Source of the DNA: Triparma columacea
Taxonomy: Eukaryota; Sar; Bolidophyceae; Parmales; Triparmaceae
DNA length: 43,689 nucleotides
Assembly: GCA_030267965.1 (NCBI GenBank)
Contig: BRYA01000205.1
Location: 6,890 to 50,578 of the forward strand
Reading direction: 5' to 3'
This document shows, piece after piece, positions 33,873-43,689 of this stretch (position 1 is the first letter of the stretch; each line of letters starts with the position of its first letter). The notes under the pieces are model-generated. The model had not been told where the DNA came from. It saw nothing but the letters and a program-made list of their open reading frames with translations, and ran no database searches. A program made the position numbers and the translations under genes.

Positions 33873-36106
33873 TCACACAGCCACCGCCCCAACCGCCTCG
33901 TCCTCCTTTACCACGCAGTGCGTCCCCTTGCTCTCCTTATTTTCTCTCGCCGCCTTTGCCACCTCAAGTCCCGCGGTCGCTGCGTCTCTAACCATGGCAG
34001 TCTCCCTACAAGCCAGACCCTCAAATAGCCTCTCGGCCTCCTTCACCATGCCCTCCATGTCATCAACCCCGCTCCTCATCCCACCCTCCGTCCGAACTAT
34101 CCCCACCTTGTCCCACATGGTCTTCCTCACCCTCTCCAAGAGCCTTTCACTCTCTTTCACAACCCCTCCTGTATCCCCCTCGGTATTCCCGTTCCACTCC
34201 CCTACCTCCTCTCCTCCTACCCCCTCTGCCATAGCTGCAACCTCTCCCACCGTGCTTCCCCAGACTAGTCCTTCCAGCAGGCTCGTGCTCGCCAGCCTAT
34301 TTCCCCCGTGTACCCCCGTCCTTGCCGCCTCCCCCGCAGCATACAAATTCCTCACGCTTGTCCTCCCCTCCAAGTCAGTCGAAACGCCACCGCAGGTGTA
34401 GTGAGCGGCGGGAACGGTGGGCATCAAGTCCTTCCCGATGTCCATCCCCCTCTCTTTCAAGTACCCACTTATGCTTGGGAACCTATTAGAAGCCCACTCA
34501 CTTCCCCTGTGCGTGATATCCAAGAAAGCCCCGCCGGTCTTGGAGGTAGTTTCGTAAACCGCGCGTGCGACAACGTCGCGAGGAGCGAGCTCGCCTAATG
34601 GGTGGAAATCCTTCGCGAACGCCCTCCCGTTGGCGTCCCTCAGCACTGCCCCCTCCCCTCTAAGCGCCTCGGAGAGCAGGAAGCGAGGCTCGTTCGGAAT
34701 GTATAGAGCCGTGGGGTGAAACTGCACGTACTCGAGGTCAGAGGTCGCAGCCCCCGCGCGGGATGCGAGAGAGACGGAGGATCCGAGCGCGTTAAAGCCT
34801 AGGGGGTTCGTGGAGTGCTGGTATATTCCCCCCAGCCCTCCTCCGGCGAGGACAACGCCTTGTGTGGAGGTTAAGGTCTTGGGAACGTTTGCTTGTGTTA
34901 GATAGTGGACTCCAAGGCAGACAGATCTAGAAGGATCGAGGAGGAGGTCGACGACAACGGTGGATTGAAGGAAGGTTATCTTGGGGTGACGGAGAGCGGC
35001 GGATGTTATGGAGTCGGTTATGGCCTGGTCGGGGGGAGGGGTGAAGTCGAAAGACGATGGAGGAACATTGGTGAGAGTGTGCGAAGAGAAGGGTATCCCT
35101 GACCCTTACATCAAAGTGACGTCAAGCTTCAAAACCTTTCCAGACCCTTACCTTCCCAGTCCAGTCCTGCCAGTGTATGATTCTAGTGGCACTGTGGCTG
35201 GCCTCCAAGCAAAATTTGAGGTTTCCATCCTCGTCTCTGTCGAAAGGCACATTGGCGTATGGCCCGTCTCCCTCCTGGAGGAGAAACTCTTCGACTTTAC
35301 TTGGACCCTCAGTTGCGAGCTTGAGAACGGCAGCAGAGTCGTTGAGGTGGACGCCAGCGGTTTTTATGTCGGAGGATAAAGAAGACACGGAATCGTTAGG
35401 ATCCGAGGGATTACGGTATATTATACCCCCCTGGGCCCAGTAACTGTTGCAATCTTGGGTGGGAATTGAGGGATGAATGGGAGAGGTTAGTTTGAGACGA
35501 CGAATTTGAAAGTGTCAACCGATAACAACAGCAGTTTCATCTCAATCCGCCAACTCTCGAACCCCAGGTCGCATCACAGCTACGTTCATAGGCCAACCCC
35601 TCAAAGAAAAAGGCTCATGAGGAAGCAAGACTACAACAGGTCACTTTCTGGGAAGTTGCAGAGGGACAACAATAATCCCTAAAGAGAGGCTACGACAACA
35701 TTCTCCCAAATACATTCTCAATCCTTTCCTTTTGGCGAAAAACCTCTCCCAAGCCCAACACATGCTCCATGAGAACTCGACCCTGTTGCTTGTGCTCACC
35801 TGTTATTGCCTCTCCTGCACTTATCAGCGTAACATCGAGACCTTCCTCAGCCGCCTTTAATGCAGTCGACGACCCAGCAACTCCAGTGCCGATTACTATA
35901 AGGGATTTAGGAGATGATGAGCTAAGAAAACGATGACTCGTTGTGGGTAAGGTTGCTCTGAGGAACTGGGACAAAGGACGGTTTAAGTGGTGCATATGAG
36001 GGAAAATATAACGTATGCTGGAGACAGGAGGGAGAGAAAGAAATCGGAGAGAGAGAAATGGAGAAAGAAATTGGATGAAAGAAGAAAATGTGGCCGGTTG
36101 CACCAT
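33873..36106 (-). CDS. L-aspartate oxidase (quinolinate/NAD synthesis)
   Basis: Exons 36106-35800, 35453-35152 and 35024-33873, joined in phases 1 and 0, give about 586 residues (549 if translation starts at ATG 35995). This FAD flavoenzyme oxidises L-aspartate to iminoaspartate, the first step of the bacterial and plastid route to NAD. The sequence shows the dinucleotide-binding start VIGTGVAGSSTA, SYWAQGGI, a SHSATRIIHWQDWTG segment, QFHPTAL, LRGEGAVL, HYTCGGV, and the terminal FAD-binding stretch AAGEAARTGVHGGNRLAST. Those near-exact motifs separate it from succinate dehydrogenase flavoproteins. The N-terminus is rich in Ser, Leu, Phe and Arg, fitting a plastid or mitochondrial presequence; the longer start adds a hydrophobic run. 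It faces the Nit2-type gene across 300 bases. Intron 1 is 346 bases long. Confidence 0.9.
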
Positions 36107-36406
36107 GCAGAGAGAATGCACCAAGTTGGTGGATGTTGAGATGGAGGTGCGAAGGAAATGAATAGCAGACGGAGTGACCTGGAATATTTCTGAGAGGCGA
36201 ATTGGGCAAATTAAAAATGCGACCGCACCTTATTTCGTTTAAAGAAATAGGATAAAAATAGGTTGAAAAATTGAACATCAAGTGTTCCTGCGCAGCACAG
36301 CTTAATGCAGTAGAAGGCCGTGAGCCTCATACGGGACAGTTGCTATTTCGCCGTACTTGTTAATTCGTGAATCCAAGTCAAACAGAAAATTGAAAATTTT
36401 CATAAC
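36107..36406. promoter_or_regulatory. Shared bidirectional promoter region
   Basis: The 300 bases between the head-to-head starts of L-aspartate oxidase and the Nit2-type gene must hold both promoters. I could not assign particular elements. Confidence 0.5.
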
Positions 36407-37794
36407 ATGAAGTTCAGCCCGTTTGTTCAGGCTGTACTCCTGACGCCGCTTGCCTCATCTCTTTCCCTCCCAACTGTTCGAAGAGTCTTGATATCGTCCT
36501 CTATTGGTTCAAGACTTGGAAATAATCTCTCAAACAGTAGATTTATAGCCACTCGACCACACCTGGCTGCGATGAGTTCAAGGGGAGGAGCTGTTGACGA
36601 TTCTACACCACAAGGTGGCACGAAGGGGGGTTGGACGTGGGATGAGAAACCAAAGGGGGGGAAAGTAGGCTTGATGCAAGTAAGTTAGGGGATGGAGGGA
36701 GACAGATAGTAACGCACTTCATTAATCCCCCTCCCCCCCCTCTCCCCCCGATCTCAGTTCCACGTCTCACCCATAAAATCTGTGAACCTCTGCCGTCTCC
36801 CAACCCTCGTCTCGAGCTTCCTCTCCTCTCACCCTACCCTTGACCTTCTAGTCCTCCCTGAGGTTTGGAACTCCCCCTACGCCACCTCTGCCTTCCCCTC
36901 CCACGCCGAGCCCTGCGGTTCCCCCTTCGACGGTTCAGTTCCCGACTCCTCAACTAGCCCCTCTTCACACCTCCTCCGTTCTCTCGCTATGGAGCACTCG
37001 ATCCACATTGTCGGTGGCTCCATCCCAGAGATGGGGCCTGGGGGTGAGGTTTATAACACGTGCCTGGTGTACAGCCCTGACGGGACGCTTGTTGCGAAGC
37101 ACAGGAAGGTGCACTTGTTCGATATATCCGTGCCGGGCGGTGTAACTTTCAGGGAGTCAGGTGAGCCCCCCCCCCCGAGGAGCCCCTGGTAATCCGGACC
37201 ATTGCTCTCTCCCTGCCAAGGGTTGAAATCCGCACCTCCTCACGCCCCCCCCCCCCACTACCTCCCAACCGCACGCGCGATGCAGACACCCTGACAAAGG
37301 GAGATAACCTCCTCACCACCTTCCAGCACCCCTCTCTGGGCAACGTGGGGGTGGGGATATGTTACGACCTCCGTTTCCCCGAGCTCTTCCTCCTCCACGC
37401 CTCGTCTTCCACGGGGGGGAGGAAGGGCCTCGACCTGTTTGTTCTCCCCGGGGCCTTCAACTTGACTACAGGTCCTAAGCACTGGTCACTACTTCAAAGG
37501 GCTAGGGCAGTCGACGCACAGTGCTACGTTGTCAGCAGCAGCCCGGCCAGGAGCACCGACGAGATCGCCGAGGAGAACGGGAGGCTAACGGAGGGAAAGG
37601 GATACCCGGCGTACACGGCCTGGGGGCACAGCATGGGGGTGGACCCTTGGGGAACGGTCGTGGGGGAAGCGGGCACGGGAGAGGAGAATGTTGTGGTGGA
37701 GGTAGATTTGGGGGTTGTGGAAGGGTTTAAGGAAAGCGTACCGACGGGGGAACAGAAGAGGACGGACTTGTACACGGTGGAGAGGAAGGGCTAA
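36407..37794 (+). CDS. Nit2-type nitrilase / omega-amidase with N-terminal targeting extension
   Basis: Exons 36407-36679, 36758-37160 and 37286-37794 (phases 0 and 1) give about 394 residues, longer than the usual ~280 because of a ~90-residue N-terminal extension. The nitrilase-fold triad is complete: Glu in VLPEVWN, Lys in KHRKVHLFDI and Cys in GICYDLRFPEL. The surrounding motifs (NSPYATSAFP, GGSIPE, WGHSMGVDPWG) match Nit2, which hydrolyses alpha-ketoglutaramate and alpha-ketosuccinamate. The extension begins with a hydrophobic stretch (FVQAVLLTPLASSLS) followed by Ser/Arg-rich sequence, suggesting plastid or other organelle targeting. An internal Met (MSSRGGAVDD) could start a cytosolic form. 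Substrate is inferred from family only. Confidence 0.9.
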
Positions 37795-38079
37795 GTGTGA
37801 AGTTTTTTTCATTGAAACATTATTTCCTGGTTCAATTTTTTGTGAAAAACAAGGAAACAGCCAAACAGCCCCACCCCTTCCCCCACTTTGCCCACTAAGG
37901 ATCCCACAAAATATCCAAATAGACAACAGACGCATCGAGTTGGAGTCCGATACCCCATTCTTCGTCTTGGGTTAACTTTGGTACGTGTTGAACTCGAAAA
38001 TATACAGGCAAACACATGGAAATGCATCTTCCACCCCGTTGTCAGTTGCACACCTAACACTCCAAACCCCCTGACAGGT
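37795..38079. other. Intergenic region and 5' leader of the kinase gene
   Basis: No gene seen. An AG at 38076-38077, just before the ATG at 38080, follows a CT-rich stretch with ctaac, so a 5' UTR intron is possible (a donor-like ggtacgtgt lies near 37980). Confidence 0.4.
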
Positions 38080-41000
38080 ATGAAGTTCTCAAACATGCTT
38101 AGCACCGGCAAGGCCGTCCTTAGGTCGGCCGTTAAGGGTGCATCCCAGCTCGCTGAAACTGGCCTTCTGGACAACATCCCAATTGTGTCAAACATCCTGT
38201 CTGGTGCCTCGCTCATCAATGAGGTCCTGGAGGGGAAGGAGTCCGCCGACACTGCCCTAGCGGAAGTCAAGCAGACTGTCGACCTCGTGTCTCCCATCGT
38301 CGTCAAGATAGGGCAGGCCGCAGACGCAACCGACCAGGGCCTAAATGATAATCTCAAGGCTGTGAATGACATCCTTGAAGAACTCTGGGAGCACATCGAC
38401 GCTTATGTCAAGAGAGCTCAATTCATCAAGTACGCGGCGGGGGAGTCGTACACGTCGGAGTTTTCCGACGACCTAGAGAGCCTGAGGAAGGCACTCGACA
38501 CCCTCAGCTTTACCCTGACTGGGGAAACTCTCGTCACAGTCATGAGGACCGAGGGGAAAGTCAACGACCTCGCTGAGCAGATGCAGAAATTCGGCGCGAC
38601 CAAGTCGGTGCAACAGAGGAGGTGAGGATGGGAAAAAAGTGGAAAAGGAGCACAGCGAAAACTTTTGTTTGTAACCCTAACCCTCAAACCCTTTTGGTCC
38701 AACTTTCATCGCAGGGAATCTCGCACTAAGGCTATGGAGATCGACGAAAGGAACGTGACCTGGCACGAAGATACTCCCTTCGCACACGGTTCGTTCGGGG
38801 CCGTTTACCGTGTCACGTATGAGCGTAGGATAGTCGCCGCGAAGATGGTGTCTCTGAGAGATGTTCCGCAGAATGCACTTGAGTCCACCAAGAAAGAGTA
38901 CAAGAAGGAGGTTGCGTTAATGGGAGAGGTAAGAGGGGGGGGAAGGGGGGGGGAGGGGGGGAGGAGTTGATGGAATGAGGGGAAGAGGCGGGAGGACACG
39001 CCATCTAACACCTCTCCCCTTCGTCTCAGCTTCGCTCCCAGAACACAGTCCAAATCCTCGGAGCAATCACACGCCCGACCGAGCTCGTCATCTTGATGGA
39101 GTACTGTGAGGGGGGCGACCTGAGGAGCCTTCTCGACAAAGCCCGTGTCGGCGAGGTCGACTTTGGTCATGGCGATCAGTGCAACATGCTTCTCGATATT
39201 GCCTACGGGATGCGCTACCTCCACGGGAGGCCTTCTCTCGTGATTCACGGAGACCTCAAGAGTCTGAACATCCTCATCGGCCGTGATGGGAGCGGGAAGG
39301 TCGCAGATTTCGGAAGGAGCCAGAGCAACTCCACCAACTCTCATCAGAGCCAGAGAGGCTCTGGAGTCGGAACCATGGGGTGGACTGCACCAGAGGTCTT
39401 AGAGAAAGGGATGCAGGCACTCAGTTTGAAGGTCGACGTTTACTCCTTCGGAATCGTCGTTTGGGAGTGCCTGACGAAGAAGATCCCTTGGGAGGGGAAG
39501 ACTGACGGGCAAATCATTGGCGAAGTTCGCTATGAGAAGAAAAGACCCCAAGTCGACGAAGCAATGGACAAGGACCTCAAGGCCCTCATGGAGCAGTGCT
39601 GGAGCGAGGACCCAAAGGACCGCCCTCACTTTGACGTCATTGTCAAGAAGATGGAGATTATAGCGAAACAGCTCAAGGCCCTAGCACCTGCTCGCGCCCC
39701 AGCGCTGAGCGGCGACTTCTCCCCATCTCCGGTCCGGCCTGATGCGTCGTCTCCCGCCAAGAGTCCGATGGGCGGCAGGAAGCAGTCCCAGGTTTTGAAC
39801 ACGGAGGCCACCGAACTGTGGGTAAATCTCATGGAGGAGGTTGGGGACGACGAGGGGACAAAAAAGCGCCCCTTTGACGAGTACCTCATTGCGGTTTTCG
39901 AGACACTGCTCCTCGGAGGTGCTGATATGAAGCCCGAGCAAGCCGACGTTTTGAAGAAGGAAATCTGCAACAGCGACGGACAAGCCAGCCTCATCATGTG
40001 GAAAAAGTTCGTCACGAAGTGGAAGAACGACAAGGAGTACAGCGAGGACCTGGGCAGATTCTTGAGCCTGCACGCAGAGTCGGAGAGGGCAAGGGCGGAA
40101 TCAACGGCTGAAATGGAACGAATGAACTCCGCCGTGAAGGAAAACGCGGAAGTTGTGGTCCCTAATGATGAACCCGTTACAAAAGGAAAGGTAGAGGCCA
40201 GCGAAGAAACTGTCAGGTTAGAGAAGGAGTACGAAGTTGCAAAGGGTAAGCGCGACGTGCCTTTGATGAAGGAGTTGAAGGAAAAGATTAGAGAATCTAG
40301 AGAAAGGGACGAGAAGAGGAACAAAATTGATGATTTGAAGGAAAAGATTATCGATGCCATCGATCGCGATGACCTTGATTTGGTCGACAAGATCCAACTA
40401 CAAATCGACGAGCTGAGAGGGACGTTTTTTACGAGCAACGAGAAGCTAAAGGAAGCCGTGAATGAGTGGGTGCAGGACAAGGAGAAGGCGAAGGAGAAGT
40501 ACGGGCCGATTGAAGACTGGGACATGTCAGAGGTTACAAGTTTTCATGAGCTTTTTGAGGGAGCGAAGGAATTCAATGAGGACCTGAGTCGATGGGACGT
40601 CTCGAATGTCACGAGTATGTTCTGCGTGTTCAATGGTTGCTCAGCTTTCAAGTCTGATCTCTCTACGTGGAACACATCGAACTGCACGAATATGAGTAAC
40701 ATGTTTGCTGGTTGCTCGGCATTCAACTCTGATCTCTCTACGTGGAACACATCGAACTGCACGAATATGAGGGGCATGTTTGAAGGTTGCTCGGCTTTCA
40801 ACTCTGATCTCTCTACATGGGACACATCGAATTGCACGGATATGCAGTTCATGTTTGATGGTTGCTCGGCTTTCAACTCTGATCTCTCTACGTGGAACAC
40901 ATCGAACTGCACGGATATGAATAGCATGTTCTGTTATTGCTCGGCTTTCAAATCTGATCTCTCTACGTGGAACACATCGAACTGCACGGATATGAGTCAC

Positions 41001-41984
41001 ATGTTTGAAGGTTGCGAGGCTTTCGACTCTGACATCTCTACGTGGAACACATCGAACTGCACGAATATGGATTCCATGTTTGGTGGAGCATTCGCAATGT
41101 CTGCATGGAACAAACCTTACCCTAAAGGCGAAGCTGCTTACAGTGGAAAGTTTGAGACCAACTATCAGCTGAGACGTGCAGCGGAGGAGTGGGTGGATAA
41201 TAAGGAAAAGGCGAAGGAGAAGTACGGTCCGATTGAGGACTGGGACGTGTCGGAGGTTACGAGTTTTGAGAAGCTTTTTGACGAAGCGAAGGAATTCAAT
41301 GAAGACCTGAGTCGATGGGACGTTTCGAACTGCACGGATATGCAGTACATGTTTGAAGGTTGCAAGGCTTTCAACTCTGATCTCTCTACGTGGAACACAT
41401 CGAACTGCACGGATATGCAGAGCATGTTCATGTGTTGCTCAGCTTTCAACTCTGATCTCTCTACATGGAACACATCGAACTGCACGGATATGAATAGCAT
41501 GTTCTGTTATTGCTCGGCTTTCAAATCTGATCTCTCTACGTGGAACACATCGAACTGCACGGATATGAGTCACATGTTTGAAGGTTGCGAGGCTTTCGAC
41601 TCTGACATCTCTACGTGGAACACATCGAACTGCACGAATATGATAAGCATGTTCATGGGTTGCTCAGCTTTCAACTCTGTTCTCTCTACGTGGAACACAT
41701 CAAACTGCACGAATATGAGTGGCATGTTTTGTGATTTCTCGGCGTTCAACTCTGATCTCTCTACGTGGAACACATCGAACTGCACGGAAATGAATAGGAT
41801 GTTCTTGAATGCGACCTCTTTCGACAGTGATTTGTCTCAGTGGGACATGTCAAAGGTCGAAGGCAAAACCGACATGTTCAAGAACGCTACTGCTATGAAA
41901 GCATCCCACAAGCCCAAGGATGATGATAATGATTCTGATTATGATTCTGATTCTGATTATGATTCTGATAATTATTCTGAATAA
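38080..41984 (+). CDS. Helical-bundle, TKL-like protein kinase, DUF285-repeat protein
   Basis: Exons 38080-38621, 38715-38928 and 39030-41984 (phases 2 and 0) give about 1236 residues. Residues 1-180 are predicted helical with no low complexity and resemble the four-helix N-terminal domains of MLKL/MCAfunc/HeLo type. Residues ~195-465 are a kinase: G-loop HGSFGAVY, Lys224, HGDLKSLN with Asp327, DFG Asp345, APE Glu374 and WECLTKKIPWEG, TKL-like and apparently active although HRD reads HGD. A linker and a charged coiled coil (~590-720) follow. Two blocks of DUF285 repeats (~725-940, ~965-1215) with unit SDLSTWNTSNCTNMxxMF come next, then a Asp/Ser/Tyr tail. Each block starts with KEKAKEKYGPIEDWD. 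Function unknown; architecture suggests a sensor kinase. No signal peptide or membrane segment. Confidence 0.85.
40571..41893 (+). repeat. 75-base DUF285 coding repeats in two blocks
   Basis: Units of 25 residues (75 bases), seven in block 1 (from ~40571) and eight in block 2 (from ~41294). A stretch of 177 bases, 40893-41069, recurs without a difference at 41466-41642. Confidence 0.88.
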
Positions 41985-42753
41985 TGATTATTAATACCAA
42001 GAAGGGGGGGTGCAAGACGAAGTAAAACCCCCTAAAAATAACACATAATTTATACACGAAATCGCCTCACGAAGACAACTCCTTTCCCAAAAACATCTTA
42101 TGACATGTTACTGCATTTATTGTCATCAAACAACATAACCTCTTCACTTTTCATTATTTTCATTTTCATCACTGTTCTACATGGCTCCTGCTTTTCACCA
42201 ATTCGCGCATTAATCAATGAGCTCGTCGCTTTTCATTCTCCTACTCCTCATTTACCTCCCCAACCGCATAATGAAATCTCATGCATCCTTTGGGTAGTAC
42301 AGTAATTCTTGTATTCAACCTTTCAGCGTTGGTGATGTGACTCATCAAAGCTGAATATTTATCCCTATACTCGACTTCAATCTTCTGAATGTCCAACCCA
42401 TGCACAATTATATTTGTTTTTCTTGAAGGTGAAATTTCTCCACACACAGATCACACCTCTTCCCCACTTTGTATCTCAAATATATCTCAAATATTCATTT
42501 GTTTACGATATAAAGTAGTCTTCGTTAAATATAATCCCTCATAATCTGTTAGGGTTAGCGAAGTATATTGAAAGGTTGTTTGTAAGCTGCTTCTGCCCAT
42601 ATCTTCCCATCTCTCCCTCATCCTTTCCGAAAGCATTTCATTTAGTATTCATTTTCAGCATCATTTCAGCATCATTTTAGCTTCAAATCCGTACAACTAC
42701 TCCCTACATACGTACATCCATACTGGGAGGGTTGCAGAACTATTGTCGTAAAG
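41985..42753. other. AT-rich intergenic region
   Basis: Between the kinase gene and the last gene. It is AT-rich with no convincing gene. On the - strand there are two short open stretches: 42447-42241, read as ...VHGLDIQKIEVEYRDKYSAL and closing at a donor-like gggag/gtaaatg, and a 48-codon ATG-initiated one from about 42640 (MLSERMRERWEDMGRS). They could be exons of a small unrecognised gene, but the splice phases I tried do not join them. Confidence 0.4.
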
Positions 42754-43568
42754 ATGAAAGCAGAATACTCAACATCTCCTTTACCTCCTCCTCCTCTTTC
42801 CTCTTTAAATACTCCCACAAATACTCCTCCTCTTCAAACATCTTCAACGTTATCAACATTATCATCATCAACTTCTAATACAACTTCAAATACAACACCT
42901 GATATAAATTATGAAGAATATGCACCAAACTCAAAAGCATGGAGATCACTTCGTACATTCCTTAATACTACTAATACTACTACTACAACAACAACAACAA
43001 CAACTTCATCATCACCACTACAGCCACCTCTACCACCAACACCAACAACAACAACAACACCCTCCAAATATACACACACAAATGACACATTCATCTCCCC
43101 CTCTAAGCTCTCAACACCCCCCTCTACACCATCCCAACTCAACAACAGCACAACCTTCATATCCACCCTCTCCATCCCCTTAGTAGAGATAGCCACAAGC
43201 GCATTCCCGCCCCTAAAAACCCCGTCAACCTCGTCCCTAAATCACCAGATAAAAACAACATCACACAAACTCCAAGTCCTCCGTTCCGTCCGCACCAGTC
43301 TCGACTCAGCAACATCATCAATCTCTAAAATCTCATCCCTAATAACCACATCCCTAACCTCCGGCTCCACCTCAACCTCAGATTTCTCTTCAATTCTATC
43401 TTCCTGTGCTTCCTCAGTACACGATCTAACAGAGCACGCTGATGAATTAAGAGGTCCTGTTAGTTTATATAGAAACGCTAAAGAGGCGGCGAAGGTTATG
43501 GGGGTTGGGGAAGACGAACTTTATGGGTGTGTTGATAGAATCGTTGAGGGGAGGACAGTACTTTACAG
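42754..43568 (+). CDS. Unrecognised Ser/Thr/Pro-rich protein, first exon (partial)
   Basis: Begins at the ATG in aagATGaaag and stays open for about 271 codons to a donor acag/gtgagg at 43569, after which only 121 bases of intron remain before the window ends. The first ~140 residues are low complexity: Pro, Ser and a Thr tract from a caacaacaa-type microsatellite. From about residue 150 the sequence is ordinary and helical (SLNHQIKTTSHKLQVLRSVR, LTEHADELRGPVSLYRNAKE), ending ELYGCVDRIVEGRTVLYR. The heptad-like helical part would fit a vesicle-tethering or coiled-coil subunit, but I recognise no family. Confidence 0.7.
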
Positions 43569-43670
43569 GTGAGGGAGGGGATTTTGAAAGGGATGAAAAG
43601 AGGGGATGGTAGATTTGGGTAGAGCCAAACTGACTTACTATACATCAACATGATAATCGTAAAAACCTAA

Positions 43671-43689
43671 CAATAACCCCCCCCCCCCC
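43671..43689. other. Poly-C run at the window end
   Basis: The window stops in a run of at least 11 Cs following acaataa, inside the intron after the last exon. This may be where the contig broke or may simply be the C-rich tract before an acceptor. Confidence 0.7.

Noticed and set aside
36427..36621. Antisense frame opposite the Nit2-type first exon
   Set aside because: The sense exon joins in phase to the nitrilase domain; the antisense frame shows nothing recognisable.
38671..38690. Telomere-like ccctaaccct motifs in introns
   Set aside because: Single occurrences at branch-site positions before acceptors, not tandem telomeric arrays.
1..43689. tRNA or rRNA genes
   Set aside because: I looked for tRNA box B-like ggttcgaatcc and rRNA-like stretches in the intergenic regions on both strands and found none; a covariance-model scan would be decisive.

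Overview
This window is nuclear DNA from a eukaryotic microalga. The evidence is spliceosomal GT-AG introns (mostly 70-150 bases, often with CTAAC upstream of a C-rich tract), a midasin gene, an RNA polymerase II largest subunit with a heptad tail, and proteins with EF-hand, fibronectin III and TKL-kinase domains. One protein begins with a signal peptide followed directly by a Phe and a Ser/Thr/Pro-rich stretch, the bipartite plastid-targeting style of algae with a secondary red plastid. With the BspA-type repeat proteins and a bacterial-type L-aspartate oxidase, this suggests an ochrophyte stramenopile. A bolidophyte/Parmales alga is my guess, not shown by the sequence.

Layout, left to right. 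1-11744 (+): the 3' part of midasin (AAA4 end, AAA5, AAA6, linker, acidic region, MIDAS domain). 11871-17219 (+): three tandem paralogues of a BspA-type leucine-rich-repeat protein, each preceded by a copied ~390-base upstream block; the middle copy holds an assembly gap. 17721-18755 (-): a plastid-targeted protein resembling DUF6523/HHL1. 19033-25376 (+): RPB1 in four exons, with a perfect 17-heptad run in its tail and two introns that are copies of each other. 25451-27454 (-): a three-exon multi-pass membrane protein I do not recognise. 27662-33488 (-): a ten-exon, ~1607-residue EF-hand/fibronectin III protein whose introns are all phase 0. 33873-36106 (-): L-aspartate oxidase, head to head with 36407-37794 (+): a Nit2-type nitrilase/omega-amidase. 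38080-41984 (+): a protein with an N-terminal helical bundle, a TKL-like kinase, a coiled coil and two blocks of DUF285 repeats. 42754 to the window end (+): the first exon of an unrecognised Ser/Thr/Pro-rich protein.

The genes do not form one pathway. The parts that look new are the helical-bundle/kinase/DUF285 protein, which has the overall plan of a cell-death or immune-type sensor kinase; the EF-hand modules that appear to be nested inside fibronectin III domains; the duplicated introns in RPB1; and the RPB1 clamp zinc site that lacks its usual CxxC. All exon boundaries were placed by eye from splice consensus, reading frame and family knowledge.
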